This document shows positions 35,118 to 42,740 of a stretch of DNA of 44,308 bases, piece by piece (position 1 is the stretch's first letter; each line of letters starts with the position of its first letter). The notes beneath the pieces are model-generated. The model worked only from the letters and a program-made list of their open reading frames with translations, was not told where the DNA came from and searched no databases. The position numbers were made by a program, and so were the translations under genes. The DNA is from JACVRW01 sp036519295 (lineage in GTDB: Bacteria > Actinomycetota > Thermoleophilia > Solirubrobacterales > Thermoleophilaceae): assembly GCA_036519295.1 (NCBI GenBank), contig DATDLN010000083.1, forward strand, positions 1-44,308, read 5' to 3'.

Positions 35118-37067
35118 ATGGCCGACGAGGCCCGTGCCCCAGATCCCCGCACCCCTCCGGTACCCCCGGACCCGAAGCGCGGAAACCTGCGCGTAAGCGG
35201 CGCGCCGCAGAAGCCGCCGATGCTGCCCTGGAGCCCGCGCCGGTTTCTGATCATCCTGGCGGTGCTCTTCCTCGTCAACTGGGCCATCGTCGCCATCTTC
35301 GCGCCCGCCGAGAAGCGGATCCAGGTCCCCTACAACCCGAACTTCCTCCAGGAGGTGCGGAACGGGAACGTGAAGGAGATCTCCTCGACCGGCGAGACCG
35401 TCCAGGGCGAGTTCAAGAAGGAAGTCAAGTTCGAAGGCGACACGGCGAAGAACTTCAAGACTCAGATCCCCACCTTCGCCAACAACCGCCAGCTGTCGAA
35501 CCTGCTCGAGAGCAAGGACGTCGTCGTCAACGCCCACCCGCCCGGCGAACGTTCGCTGCTCGAAACGCTCCTCTTCAGCTTCGGCCCCACGATCTTGCTC
35601 GTGGCGATCTTCATCTGGATCTTCCGTCGCGCCGCCGCCGGGGCGGGCGGGGGCATGCTGGGGCAGTTCGGGCGCAGTCGCGCGCGCCGCGTCGAGCCGT
35701 CCACGCAGACGGTCACGTTCGAGGACGTGGCCGGTATCGACGAGGCCGAGCAGGAGCTGGTGGAGGTGGTCGACTTCCTGCGCAACCCGGACAAGTACCG
35801 CGACCTGGGAGCGCGCATCCCACGGGGCGTCCTCCTGACGGGCCCGCCCGGCACGGGGAAGACGCTGCTTGCCCGCGCGGTGGCGGGCGAGGCCGGCGTG
35901 CCGTTCTTCTCCTCGTCCGCGTCGGAGTTCATCGAGGCGATCGTCGGGATCGGCGCGTCCCGCGTCCGCGATCTTTTCCAGCAGGCGAAAGAGTCGGCTC
36001 CTGCAATCGTCTTCATCGACGAGCTCGACGCAATCGGCCGGGCCCGTGGCGCCGGTGCCGCGCTCGGCGGCCACGACGAGCGCGAGCAGACGCTCAACCA
36101 GATCCTCACGGAGATGGACGGCTTCGACTCGAGCGTTGGTGTGATCGTGCTCGGCGCGACCAACCGGCCCGACGTCCTCGATCCGGCGCTGCTGCGGCCG
36201 GGCCGCTTCGACCGCCGGGTCGCGGTGCAGCCGCCGGACGGCAAGGGCAGGGAGATGATCCTGCGGGTGCACACCCGCTCGGTGCCGTTGGCCGACGACG
36301 TGGACCTCGCGCAGATCGCGCAGTCGACCCCCGGCATGGTGGGCGCGGACCTTGCCAACCTGGTGAACGAGGCCGCGCTGCTCGCCGCCCGTCGCGGCCA
36401 TAAGCGAGTCCAGCGCTCCGACTTCACCGATGCGCTCGAGAGGATCCTGCTGGGCGCCGAGCGCAAGATCATCCTGACGGACGAGGACCGCCGCCGGATC
36501 GCCTACCACGAGGGCGGCCATGCGATCGTCGGCATGCTGACTCCAGGGGCGGATCCGGTGCGCAAGGTGTCGATCATTCCGCGCGGGCAGGCGCTCGGCG
36601 TGACGCTCTCGACGCCCGAGGACGACCGCTTCAACTACTCCGAGGATGAGCTGCGGGCCAAGATCCGCGTGGCGCTCGGTGGGCGGGTGGCAGAGGAGGT
36701 CGTCTACGGGGTGCCCACCACCGGCGCGGAGTCGGACATCCAGCAGGTCACGGCGATCGCGCGCGGCATGGTGCAGCGCTGGGGGATGAGCGAGAAGGTC
36801 GGCTTCATCAAGGTGGCTGGCCAGGACGGTCAGGGGCCGCTGCTGCCCGGTATGGAGCCCGCCTCCGAGGCGACGCAGGAGCTGGTCGACGAGGAGGTGC
36901 GGCGGATCGTCGAGGAGGAGCACCGGACGGTGACCGACCTACTCTTTGAAAACCGCCACCGCCTCGATGCGCTCGCCGAGGCGCTGCTCGAACGCGAGAC
37001 GCTGGATGAGGCCGACGCCTACGCGGTCGCCGGGATCGACCGCGCGCCCGTGCCGGCCGCCACCTAG
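35118..37067 (+). CDS. ftsH: ATP-dependent zinc metalloprotease FtsH
   Basis: The 649-residue protein has two membrane helices (about 42-62 and 150-170) around a 90-residue outside domain. The AAA+ domain carries GPPGTGKT at 242-249 and Walker B FIDELDAIGR near 299. The protease domain has the zinc motif HEGGH at 464-468 and the third ligand in GAESDIQQ. It degrades membrane and misfolded proteins at the inner face. The pore-loop motif, usually FVG, reads IVG at 275-277 (EAIVGIGAS), so the aromatic residue that grips substrate is replaced. The C-terminus is short. It is divergent from the GroES-like gene, 51 bases apart. Confidence 0.96.
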   Translation: MADEARAPDPRTPPVPPDPKRGNLRVSGAPQKPPMLPWSPRRFLIILAVLFLVNWAIVAIFAPAEKRIQVPYNPNFLQEVRNGNVKEISSTGETVQGEFKKEVKFEGDTAKNFKTQIPTFANNRQLSNLLESKDVVVNAHPPGERSLLETLLFSFGPTILLVAIFIWIFRRAAAGAGGGMLGQFGRSRARRVEPSTQTVTFEDVAGIDEAEQELVEVVDFLRNPDKYRDLGARIPRGVLLTGPPGTGKTLLARAVAGEAGVPFFSSSASEFIEAIVGIGASRVRDLFQQAKESAPAIVFIDELDAIGRARGAGAALGGHDEREQTLNQILTEMDGFDSSVGVIVLGATNRPDVLDPALLRPGRFDRRVAVQPPDGKGREMILRVHTRSVPLADDVDLAQIAQSTPGMVGADLANLVNEAALLAARRGHKRVQRSDFTDALERILLGAERKIILTDEDRRRIAYHEGGHAIVGMLTPGADPVRKVSIIPRGQALGVTLSTPEDDRFNYSEDELRAKIRVALGGRVAEEVVYGVPTTGAESDIQQVTAIARGMVQRWGMSEKVGFIKVAGQDGQGPLLPGMEPASEATQELVDEEVRRIVEEEHRTVTDLLFENRHRLDALAEALLERETLDEADAYAVAGIDRAPVPAAT

Positions 37068-37411
37068 CGCCCGCCGCCCGCGGCGGCTTCACCACCCGCA
37101 GCCAGCAGGAAGCCGACCAGCGCGTTCAACTCGGTCGCGTTCATCCGCCGGCCGAAGTCCTCGGGCATCCCGACGAAGTCGCCGCTCCGGTCGGAATCGG
37201 TGATCACGGCTATGAGCGAGGCTCTGTCGTGAGCGGGGAGCCGCTGGTCGAGGTCGGGGCCGATCTCGCCGCTCGACCCGGCAGCCGAGAGGTGGTGGCA
37301 GCTGCCGCAGCCCATGCGGGCGAAGATCGCCCCTCCGGAAGTGGAGTCCCCGCGGCCGGCGATCATGGTCGCCCGCGGGCGCGGGCCCTCATCGTCATCG
37401 GTGATGGTCAC
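37064..37411 (-). CDS. c-type cytochrome, monohaem, N-terminus probably damaged
   Basis: The visible frame encodes a haem domain: CGSCHH binds haem c, and the sixth ligand is probably the methionine in GMPEDFGRRM or the one in VGMPED. An electron-transfer role outside the membrane follows from the family. From its GTG start the 115-residue product has no signal or anchor. Reading the same frame further upstream gives WIGPLAAALLAAGAAFAIV, a membrane segment, but no start codon before it. The gene therefore seems to have lost its proper 5' end, where it meets the frame of the YtkA-like remnant. Its stop overlaps the ftsH end by 4 bases. Confidence 0.65.
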   Translation of the reverse strand: MTITDDDEGPRPRATMIAGRGDSTSGGAIFARMGCGSCHHLSAAGSSGEIGPDLDQRLPAHDRASLIAVITDSDRSGDFVGMPEDFGRRMNATELNALVGFLLAAGGEAAAGGGR

Positions 37412-37775
37412 GATCGCGAAGGCTGCCCCGGCCGCGAGAAGCGCCGCGGCGAGCGGGCCGATCCACGTAGCGCCAGCTCCCGGCGGACGGGAACACCACG
37501 CTCGCGCGGTAGACGCCGGGGTGGCCCGTCGGGGTGGCGGCGAAGGTGCGCGTGGTCCCGGGCTTCGAGATCGTGACCTCGGGCTCGACGCCCTCGAGCG
37601 GCGTGCGGCCGGGTTGCAGGATCGTCAGCCGGACCACCCAGGACTCGCCGGCGCGGATGCCGTCGGGAACCGAGTCGAGGCCCACGGTCGCTCATCCGCC
37701 GGCAGCGGCCGGCCCGGGGGCCAGGGTGGCGCCGGCCATCGCCATCGTCACCGCCACCACGAGGCGCCGGGCCAT
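37395..37775 (-). pseudogene. Broken secreted YtkA/FixH-like domain gene
   Basis: A strong AGGAGGAG precedes ATG and a clean signal peptide (ARRLVVAVTMAMAGATLAPG). At codon 28 there is a TGA, and directly after it, in the same frame, the translation goes on as ATVGLDSVPDGIRAGES and VRLTILQPGRTPLEGVEP, an extracellular beta-sandwich of the YtkA/FixH type. After GSWRYV the frame turns to nonsense, while the +1 frame enters the membrane segment of the downstream cytochrome. So the locus has a nonsense change and a frame change, possibly an internal deletion that fused two genes. Sequencing error is the main alternative. GTG at 37685 could start a short remnant. Confidence 0.6.
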
Positions 37776-37836
37776 GACACTCCTCCTCTTCCGCTTGCCT
37801 CGTGGGTACAACCGAGGGCGCCGGGAGGTTCCCTCC

Positions 37837-38904
37837 TCAGCGTCGCTTCTCGGTCTTCTGCTCGAGCAGGGCGACGTCCGCGGCGGCGAGTGCGTCCTCG
37901 AGGCTCGCACCCGGCGCCAGCTCGGCCGAGCCCCAGCTGAGCTCCACGCCGCGCCCGTCCGGTGCGGTGCACTCCCGGTTCACCTTCTCCACCATCCGCC
38001 GCATCACGTCTTCGGCCGCCTCCCGCCGGCTGCCGGGGAGCACGACGACGAACTCGTCACCCCCCCAGCGGAAGCAGCGGTCGGTGTTGCGCACGGAGCT
38101 CTCCATCACGCGCGCGACGTTGCCCAGGCAGCGGTCGCCCTCCAGGTGTCCGAAACGGTCGTTGATGCTCTTGAGGCTGTCGACGTCGATGAGCCCGATG
38201 CTGAGCGGCGCCCGATCGCGAGCCGCCCCCGCCACCTCGACCGTCAGCGCCTCGTCGAACGCGCGCCGATTGCCGAGTCCGGTGAGTGCGTCCACGCTCG
38301 CCAGCCGGCGAGCCACCTCGGCGCCGGCCCGCAGTCCCAGCCGCTGGCGACGAATGAGATGCAGGTAGGTGATGAGGATCGAACCGACGGCGGTGAGGAG
38401 CAACGCCTCCGCCACCATGTCGCCTACGATCGCGCTCTTCGTGCCCTGGTAGGCGAGGGGCAGCGCAAGGACGCCCAGCATCACGGCGAGCAGGGCGAAG
38501 GCACGACGCGGGGGATGCGGGGCGACCGCGCCCAACCAGAGCACGTACAGGTCCTCATATGCGGAAGACCCACCCGCCGCCAGCCAGTTGAGGGTGGCAA
38601 TCGCGGCCGCGCCGAGGTACCCGATCACCAGCAGGTCGTCGAACGAGGGCGAGCGGCGGGCGACGAGCACCGCGCCGGCGAAGGCCGCCGCGATGATGGC
38701 CCCTGCGAGGAGCCAGCCCGCGGACCCGATCTGCTCGTCGACGGGTTCGAGCGGCAGGAAGAGGAGCACGAGCACACCGTTCAGGCCGAGCAGGGCGGCC
38801 ACGATCCGCTGCGAGGTACCGAGGTCGGCGCCCTCGTAGGGGTCGGCGCGGTGCCCGAACATGTCGAGCAGGAACTCTTGTGCCGCCCTCAGTGGCTGGG
38901 TCAT
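37837..38904 (-). CDS. Membrane-bound diguanylate cyclase (GGDEF domain)
   Basis: The 355-residue protein has six helices between about residues 32 and 185 as a membrane sensor domain, then a GGDEF domain: SVDALTGLGNRRAF, LIDVDSLKSINDRFGHLEGD and RWGGDEFVVVL with GGDEF at 281-285. The inhibitory site RNTD (272-275) lies five residues before it, so product inhibition by c-di-GMP is likely. It makes c-di-GMP from two GTP. The ATG at 38904 has GGAG 7 bases upstream and is preferred to the longer frame that starts at 38949. It is divergent from nadC and has no EAL partner in the window. Confidence 0.93.
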   Translation of the reverse strand: MTQPLRAAQEFLLDMFGHRADPYEGADLGTSQRIVAALLGLNGVLVLLFLPLEPVDEQIGSAGWLLAGAIIAAAFAGAVLVARRSPSFDDLLVIGYLGAAAIATLNWLAAGGSSAYEDLYVLWLGAVAPHPPRRAFALLAVMLGVLALPLAYQGTKSAIVGDMVAEALLLTAVGSILITYLHLIRRQRLGLRAGAEVARRLASVDALTGLGNRRAFDEALTVEVAGAARDRAPLSIGLIDVDSLKSINDRFGHLEGDRCLGNVARVMESSVRNTDRCFRWGGDEFVVVLPGSRREAAEDVMRRMVEKVNRECTAPDGRGVELSWGSAELAPGASLEDALAAADVALLEQKTEKRR

Positions 38905-38979
38905 CAAATCTCCACGCGCGAGTCCAGCTCGTCGTAGCCTCTCACCCATGCTGCCTCACTCCGAACGAGACGTCCATTC

Positions 38980-39813
38980 ATGCCGGATTTGATCGACCGC
39001 GCGTTGGCCGAGGACATCGGCGACGGCGACCTCACGACGGCGGCGGTGGTCCTGCACGGGGCGCGGGCCCGGGGTCGGATCGAGCAGCGAGCGGCGGGCG
39101 TCCCCGCCGGCCTCGTGGTGGCCGAAGCCGTCTTCCGGCGCCTCGATCCCGGCCTTCACTGGACGGCCCATGCTGTCGAGGGCGAGTGGTTAGAGCCCGG
39201 GCTCCTCGCCGAGATCGTCGGCGACGCCGCCGCGATCCTCCGCGGCGAACGCGTGGCGCTCAACTTTCTCGGCCGGCTGTCGGGAATCGCGACGCTGACG
39301 GCGCTCTACGTGCGCGCAGTGAAGGGCACCGACGCCCGCATCCTCGACACCCGCAAGACGACCCCGGGGATGCGCGCGCTCGAGAAGGAGGCGGTGCGGG
39401 CCGGCGGAGGCGTCAACCACCGCACCGGCCTGCACGACGCCATCCTCGTCAAGGAGAACCACGCCGAGCTCGCGGGCGGTGTCGGCGAGGCGGCCCGCCG
39501 CGCGCTCGCCGAGGCGCCGGCCGGAGTGCCCGTCGAGGTCGAGTGCGCCACGCTCGCCGACGTGGCGCAGGCGATCGAGGCGGGCGTCCCCAGGCTGCTG
39601 CTGGACAACATGTCGCCGGATGAGCTGCGGCGCGCCGTGGAGCTGGTGAACGGGCGCGCCGAGCTCGAGGGCTCGGGCGGCATCACGCTCGAGAACGTGC
39701 GCGCCATCGCCGAGACGGGCGTCGACTTCATAAGCGTGGGCGCGCTGACCCACTCCGCGCCGGCGCTCGATGTGAGCCTGCTGCTCGAGCCGGTCCCGCC
39801 TGGCGGTTCGTAG
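38980..39813 (+). CDS. nadC: Nicotinate-nucleotide pyrophosphorylase (carboxylating)
   Basis: The 277-residue enzyme converts quinolinate and PRPP to nicotinate mononucleotide in NAD synthesis. Motifs: the N-terminal ALAEDIGDGDLTT, the open-sandwich strand region, LNFLGRLSGIAT, the quinolinate-binding ILDTRKTTPGMR, GGGVNHRTGLHDAILVKENH, VEVECATL, LLLDNMSPDEL and the phosphate-binding SGGITLEN and FISVGALTHS. All are intact and the length is typical. nadA lies 1.9 kb downstream with its probable regulator nrtR; nadB is not in the window. Its stop is one base from the convergent NTF2-like gene. Confidence 0.96.
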   Translation: MPDLIDRALAEDIGDGDLTTAAVVLHGARARGRIEQRAAGVPAGLVVAEAVFRRLDPGLHWTAHAVEGEWLEPGLLAEIVGDAAAILRGERVALNFLGRLSGIATLTALYVRAVKGTDARILDTRKTTPGMRALEKEAVRAGGGVNHRTGLHDAILVKENHAELAGGVGEAARRALAEAPAGVPVEVECATLADVAQAIEAGVPRLLLDNMSPDELRRAVELVNGRAELEGSGGITLENVRAIAETGVDFISVGALTHSAPALDVSLLLEPVPPGGS

Positions 39814-39814
39814 T

Positions 39815-40285
39815 TCAGCGCCGGGTCGCAGCGCGATTCGACGGCCGCGGCGGCGATGCCGGGGGACGGGACGCCGCCTCGAGCGCCTCGTCGAGCGTCG
39901 CGTACTCGTTCACCTCGAGGAGGCGCTCGTCCTCGCCGAACGTGTAAACGCAGGCGTACCGGATCTCGGTCCGCAGTCCACTGCGCTTGCCGGTGCCGAT
40001 CACTCGTTGCAGGCAGACGAGACGCTCTCCCACCTCGACGGCGTCCTCGATCTGGCTGTCGTCGCCTTCGTTGAAGTCGAATTCGTCGAGCCAGTCCTGC
40101 ATGTAGGCGCGAACCGTCTCGAAACCGCGATACGTGCCCGCGTCCGGAGCTCCCGCGATGGCCGTCCACACGACGTCGTCGTCGAGCAGCTCGCGCACGA
40201 GGTCGAAGTCGCCCGGGCCCCATCCTTCTCTGTAGAGGCGCGAGACGATCTCGCGCCGCCGCCCACTGCGCTCCTCGCTGGACAT
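39815..40285 (-). CDS. NTF2-like (SnoaL-type) protein
   Basis: The 156-residue protein has the cone-shaped NTF2/SnoaL fold pattern: EIVSRLYREGWGPGDFDLVR, LLDDDVVWTAI, a central helix-strand with YRGFETVRAYMQDWLDEF, and RYACVYTFGEDERLLEVNEY. Members include ketosteroid isomerase-like enzymes, polyketide cyclases and many proteins without known function; catalytic residues are not conserved enough to choose. AAGGAG lies 10 bases before the chosen ATG; a longer frame reaches 40438 but adds no domain. The tail is Pro/Arg-rich. It is convergent with nadC. Confidence 0.82.
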   Translation of the reverse strand: MSSEERSGRRREIVSRLYREGWGPGDFDLVRELLDDDVVWTAIAGAPDAGTYRGFETVRAYMQDWLDEFDFNEGDDSQIEDAVEVGERLVCLQRVIGTGKRSGLRTEIRYACVYTFGEDERLLEVNEYATLDEALEAASRPPASPPRPSNRAATRR

Positions 40286-40404
40286 GCCGTCGATTCTCCT
40301 TGTTCGAGCGGAAGTCACTGTGTTTAGCGGATCTCTGCCGCGAGCAACACTGTGTGCGCCATCGCTCACAAGCCGGGCGGGGTCGGTGCGACCGTGGACC
40401 TGTT

Positions 40405-40857
40405 TTGGAATGGACCGCGACAGCCCGCGCGAACGCAACGCCCGGTCAGGTGCTCGAGGTGCTCACTCACCCCGAGGAGATCCGCCGCTGGTCGCCGGTC
40501 GACTTCGAGCTCGATGACCTGGACGGCCGGCGCCTGGCCGCCGGCACGCGAGGGCGAGTTTCCGGCCGAGTGGCGGGGGTGACCGTGGGCTTCGACGTCG
40601 AGATACATGCCGCGGACGAGGACAGGCTCGAGCTATCGGCCGACGGTCCGATCGGCTTCGATGTGCGCTACAAGCTCAGCCCCGACGAGGCGGGCGCGGA
40701 GCTGAGCGCCTCGGTGTCCGTGCGCCGCGGCGGCGGCCTCACCGGACGCTTCGTGGCTAACGCCACCGCAGCGCTTCTCTCGGCGGGCGCGCTCGAGGGT
40801 GCCGCGGGCAGGATCGCCCGCGTCGCCGAGTCGCAGTCGAGCGTCGCAACGGCCTAG
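40405..40857 (+). CDS. SRPBCC (START-like) superfamily protein
   Basis: The 150-residue product from a TTG start reads LEWTATARANATPGQVLEVL, followed by HPEEIRRWSPVDFELDDL and an even series of beta strands (GRVSGRVAGVTVGFDVEI, LELSADGPIGFDVRYKL), then a long C-terminal helix. This is the helix-grip fold that binds lipids or small hydrophobic ligands. The start is uncertain: TTG fits the family N-terminus, while a GTG at 40354 would add 17 residues without domain character. Its TAG stop shares CTAG with the stop of the convergent nrtR gene. Ligand unknown. Confidence 0.78.
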   Translation: MEWTATARANATPGQVLEVLTHPEEIRRWSPVDFELDDLDGRRLAAGTRGRVSGRVAGVTVGFDVEIHAADEDRLELSADGPIGFDVRYKLSPDEAGAELSASVSVRRGGGLTGRFVANATAALLSAGALEGAAGRIARVAESQSSVATA

Positions 40858-41645
40858 CTCTTCGGCGGGCGCAGCACCGCGAACGGGTCGGTCACCTCGA
40901 GTGCGGCCGAGCGGAAGCGGTACACCGACGCCGGCCGGCCCCCGCCGGGACCGGGGGCGCGGCGCTCGCCGGTCGCCTCGAGCAGGCCGCGCCGCTCGAG
41001 AACGCGACGGAGGTTCGTGGCGTCCACCGGGTAGCCGAGGGCAGCCGTATAGATCGAGCACAACTCGGAGATCGAGAACCTCTCGGGCGCGAGGGCGAAG
41101 CCGATGTTCGTGTAGGAGAGCTTTGCGCGCAGCCGCTCGCGACCGGCCAGCACGATCGGCTCGTGGTCGAACGCCATCTCCCGCGGGAGGCTGTCGACCG
41201 GATGCCACGCCGTGTCCGCCGGCAGGGCGGGGTCGAGATCGCGGGGCACGAGCCCGAGGTACGCAGTGGCGAGCTGCCACTCCTCCGGATGACGGTCGGG
41301 GTCGCTGCGGGTCTCGAGCTGCTCCAGCCACGACAGCTCGGCCACGTCCACCTTGCCCGCGAGCTGCGTGCGAATCGACTGCTCGAGCGTGTGATCGGGC
41401 TCCAGGTAGCCGCCCGGCAGCGACCAGGCCCCCGAGAACGGCTCGCGCGCCCGCTCCCAGAGCAGAACGGACAGGCACGACTCGCGCACCTGTAGGACGG
41501 CCGCAAGGGTGACGTGGGTGGGCGAAGGACGGGCGATCGCGCCCAACGGAACGCCGGGCTCTGTCCGGGAGGGCGTGGCCGTGTCTCCGCCGCGCCCGGC
41601 AGTTTTGGTCTCGGAGTCGCAGACTCTGGTATCCTCGATTCCCAC
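40854..41645 (-). CDS. nrtR: NrtR-type Nudix-related transcriptional regulator with degenerate Nudix box
   Basis: The 263-residue protein has a Nudix fold (about residues 45-165, VTLAAVLQVRES, SGAWSLPGGYLEPDHTLEQ) and a C-terminal winged helix (about 185-260, YTNIGFALAPERFSISELCS, NLRRVLERRGLLEATG), the NrtR layout. In the Nudix box all catalytic glutamates are replaced (GYLEPDH, then IRTQLAGKV instead of REUxEE), so it is a sensor, not a hydrolase. NrtR proteins repress NAD genes and sense ADP-ribose or NAD. It is divergent from nadA, the expected target. The GTG at 41645 is the upstream-most start; TTG at 41546 would begin near the fold and leave a larger promoter region. Confidence 0.88.
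   Translation of the reverse strand: MGIEDTRVCDSETKTAGRGGDTATPSRTEPGVPLGAIARPSPTHVTLAAVLQVRESCLSVLLWERAREPFSGAWSLPGGYLEPDHTLEQSIRTQLAGKVDVAELSWLEQLETRSDPDRHPEEWQLATAYLGLVPRDLDPALPADTAWHPVDSLPREMAFDHEPIVLAGRERLRAKLSYTNIGFALAPERFSISELCSIYTAALGYPVDATNLRRVLERRGLLEATGERRAPGPGGGRPASVYRFRSAALEVTDPFAVLRPPKS
41630..41635 (+). promoter_or_regulatory. Candidate -10 element (TATCCT) of nadA
   Basis: TATCCT fits TANNNT, with TTGGTC 19 bases before it as a weak -35 (41605-41610). The predicted transcript start falls just before the inverted repeat, so a bound repressor there would block nadA. Confidence 0.35.
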
Positions 41646-41671
41646 GGTTTTCGATCATAAGGCAAAAACCG
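41645..41671. promoter_or_regulatory. Inverted repeat, candidate NrtR operator in front of nadA
   Basis: CGGTTTT and AAAACCG are perfect 7-base inverted arms separated by 13 bases. The AT-rich arms stand out in this GC-rich window. The repeat ends 2 bases before the nadA ATG and touches the upstream-most nrtR start. Operator function is inferred from symmetry and the neighbouring genes. Confidence 0.55.
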
Positions 41672-41673
41672 GG

Positions 41674-42690
41674 ATGCATCCAATAGAGCTTCCAACTCTG
41701 ACTCCAGCAGCAACCGGCACGTTGAGCCCCGCGGAGGCCGCCCCCATGAAGGAAGAGGTCCGCGCCCTCGCGGAGGAGCGGAACGCCGTGATCCTCGCCC
41801 ACAACTACCAGGTGCCCGAGGTGCAGGACGTGGCGCACTTCGTGGGCGACTCGCTCGGCCTGTCCCGCAAGGCTGCGGACACCGACGCGGACGTGATCGC
41901 CTTCTGCGGGGTCCACTTCATGGCCGAGACCGCCTCGATCCTCTCGCCCGGCAAGACGGTGCTGCTGCCCGATCTGGACGCGGGCTGCTCGCTGGCGGAC
42001 TCGATCACCGCCGACCGGCTGCGCGCGTGGAAGGCAGAGCACCCGGACGCGGTGGTCGTCATGTACGTGAACACGACCGCGGAGGTGAAGGCGGAGACCG
42101 ACTATTGCTGCACCTCGTCGAACGCGGTCCAGGTGGTGGAGCACATCTACCGCGAGCACGGCGAGCACACCGAGATCCTGTTCGGCCCGGACATGTGGCT
42201 CGGCGCCTATGTGGAGCGGGTGACCGGGCGGCGCATGCACGTCTGGGACGGGGAGTGTCACGTGCACGCCGGCATCCGTCCCGGCGACATCTCGGATGTG
42301 CGCGCCGAGCATCCCGACGCCGAGTTCCTGATCCATCCCGAGTGCGGCTGCACGACGCAGGTCATGGAGTACGTCGCGGCGGGCGACGTCGACCCGGAGC
42401 GCACCCACATGCTCTCCACGGGCGGCATGCTGGGCTTCGCCCGCGAGTCGGAGGCCGAGGAGTTCATCGTGGCGACCGAGACGGGCATGCTTCATCCGCT
42501 CTCGGTCGAGAATCCCGGCAAGAGCTTCATCCCGGCAAACCGCGCGGCGGTCTGCAAGTACATGAAGATGATCACGCTGCCGAAGCTGCGCGACGCGCTG
42601 CGCGACCTGAAGCCGGTGGTGAAGGTGGATCCCGCGCTCGCCGAGCGCGCGCGGCTGCCGATCGAGCGGATGGTCGCGATCACGCCGTAG
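41674..42690 (+). CDS. nadA: Quinolinate synthase
   Basis: The 338-residue 4Fe-4S enzyme condenses iminoaspartate with dihydroxyacetone phosphate to quinolinate. Three repeats of the NadA fold are seen: AVILAHNYQVPEVQDVAHF with GDSLGLSRKA, the cluster-region cysteine in IAFCGVHFMAE, YVNTTAEVKAETDYCCTSSNA, WDGECHVHAGI and IHPECGCTTQVM, then STGGMLGFA and FIPANRAAVCKYMKM. The ATG was chosen because the family begins near it; the frame is open further upstream to 41509. nrtR is divergent, an inverted repeat lies directly before the start, and nadC is nearby, so NAD-controlled expression is likely. Confidence 0.96.
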   Translation: MHPIELPTLTPAATGTLSPAEAAPMKEEVRALAEERNAVILAHNYQVPEVQDVAHFVGDSLGLSRKAADTDADVIAFCGVHFMAETASILSPGKTVLLPDLDAGCSLADSITADRLRAWKAEHPDAVVVMYVNTTAEVKAETDYCCTSSNAVQVVEHIYREHGEHTEILFGPDMWLGAYVERVTGRRMHVWDGECHVHAGIRPGDISDVRAEHPDAEFLIHPECGCTTQVMEYVAAGDVDPERTHMLSTGGMLGFARESEAEEFIVATETGMLHPLSVENPGKSFIPANRAAVCKYMKMITLPKLRDALRDLKPVVKVDPALAERARLPIERMVAITP

Positions 42691-42740
42691 CCGGGGGGCC
42701 CCGCGCTCCCGCCCGCCCCGCCTGCCAACCTACCCGCTTC

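Noticed and set aside
37692..37694. In-frame TGA as a selenocysteine codon
   Set aside because: It lies directly at the end of a signal peptide, no homologous cysteine position is expected there, and no SECIS-like hairpin was seen. A nonsense change or sequence error is simpler.
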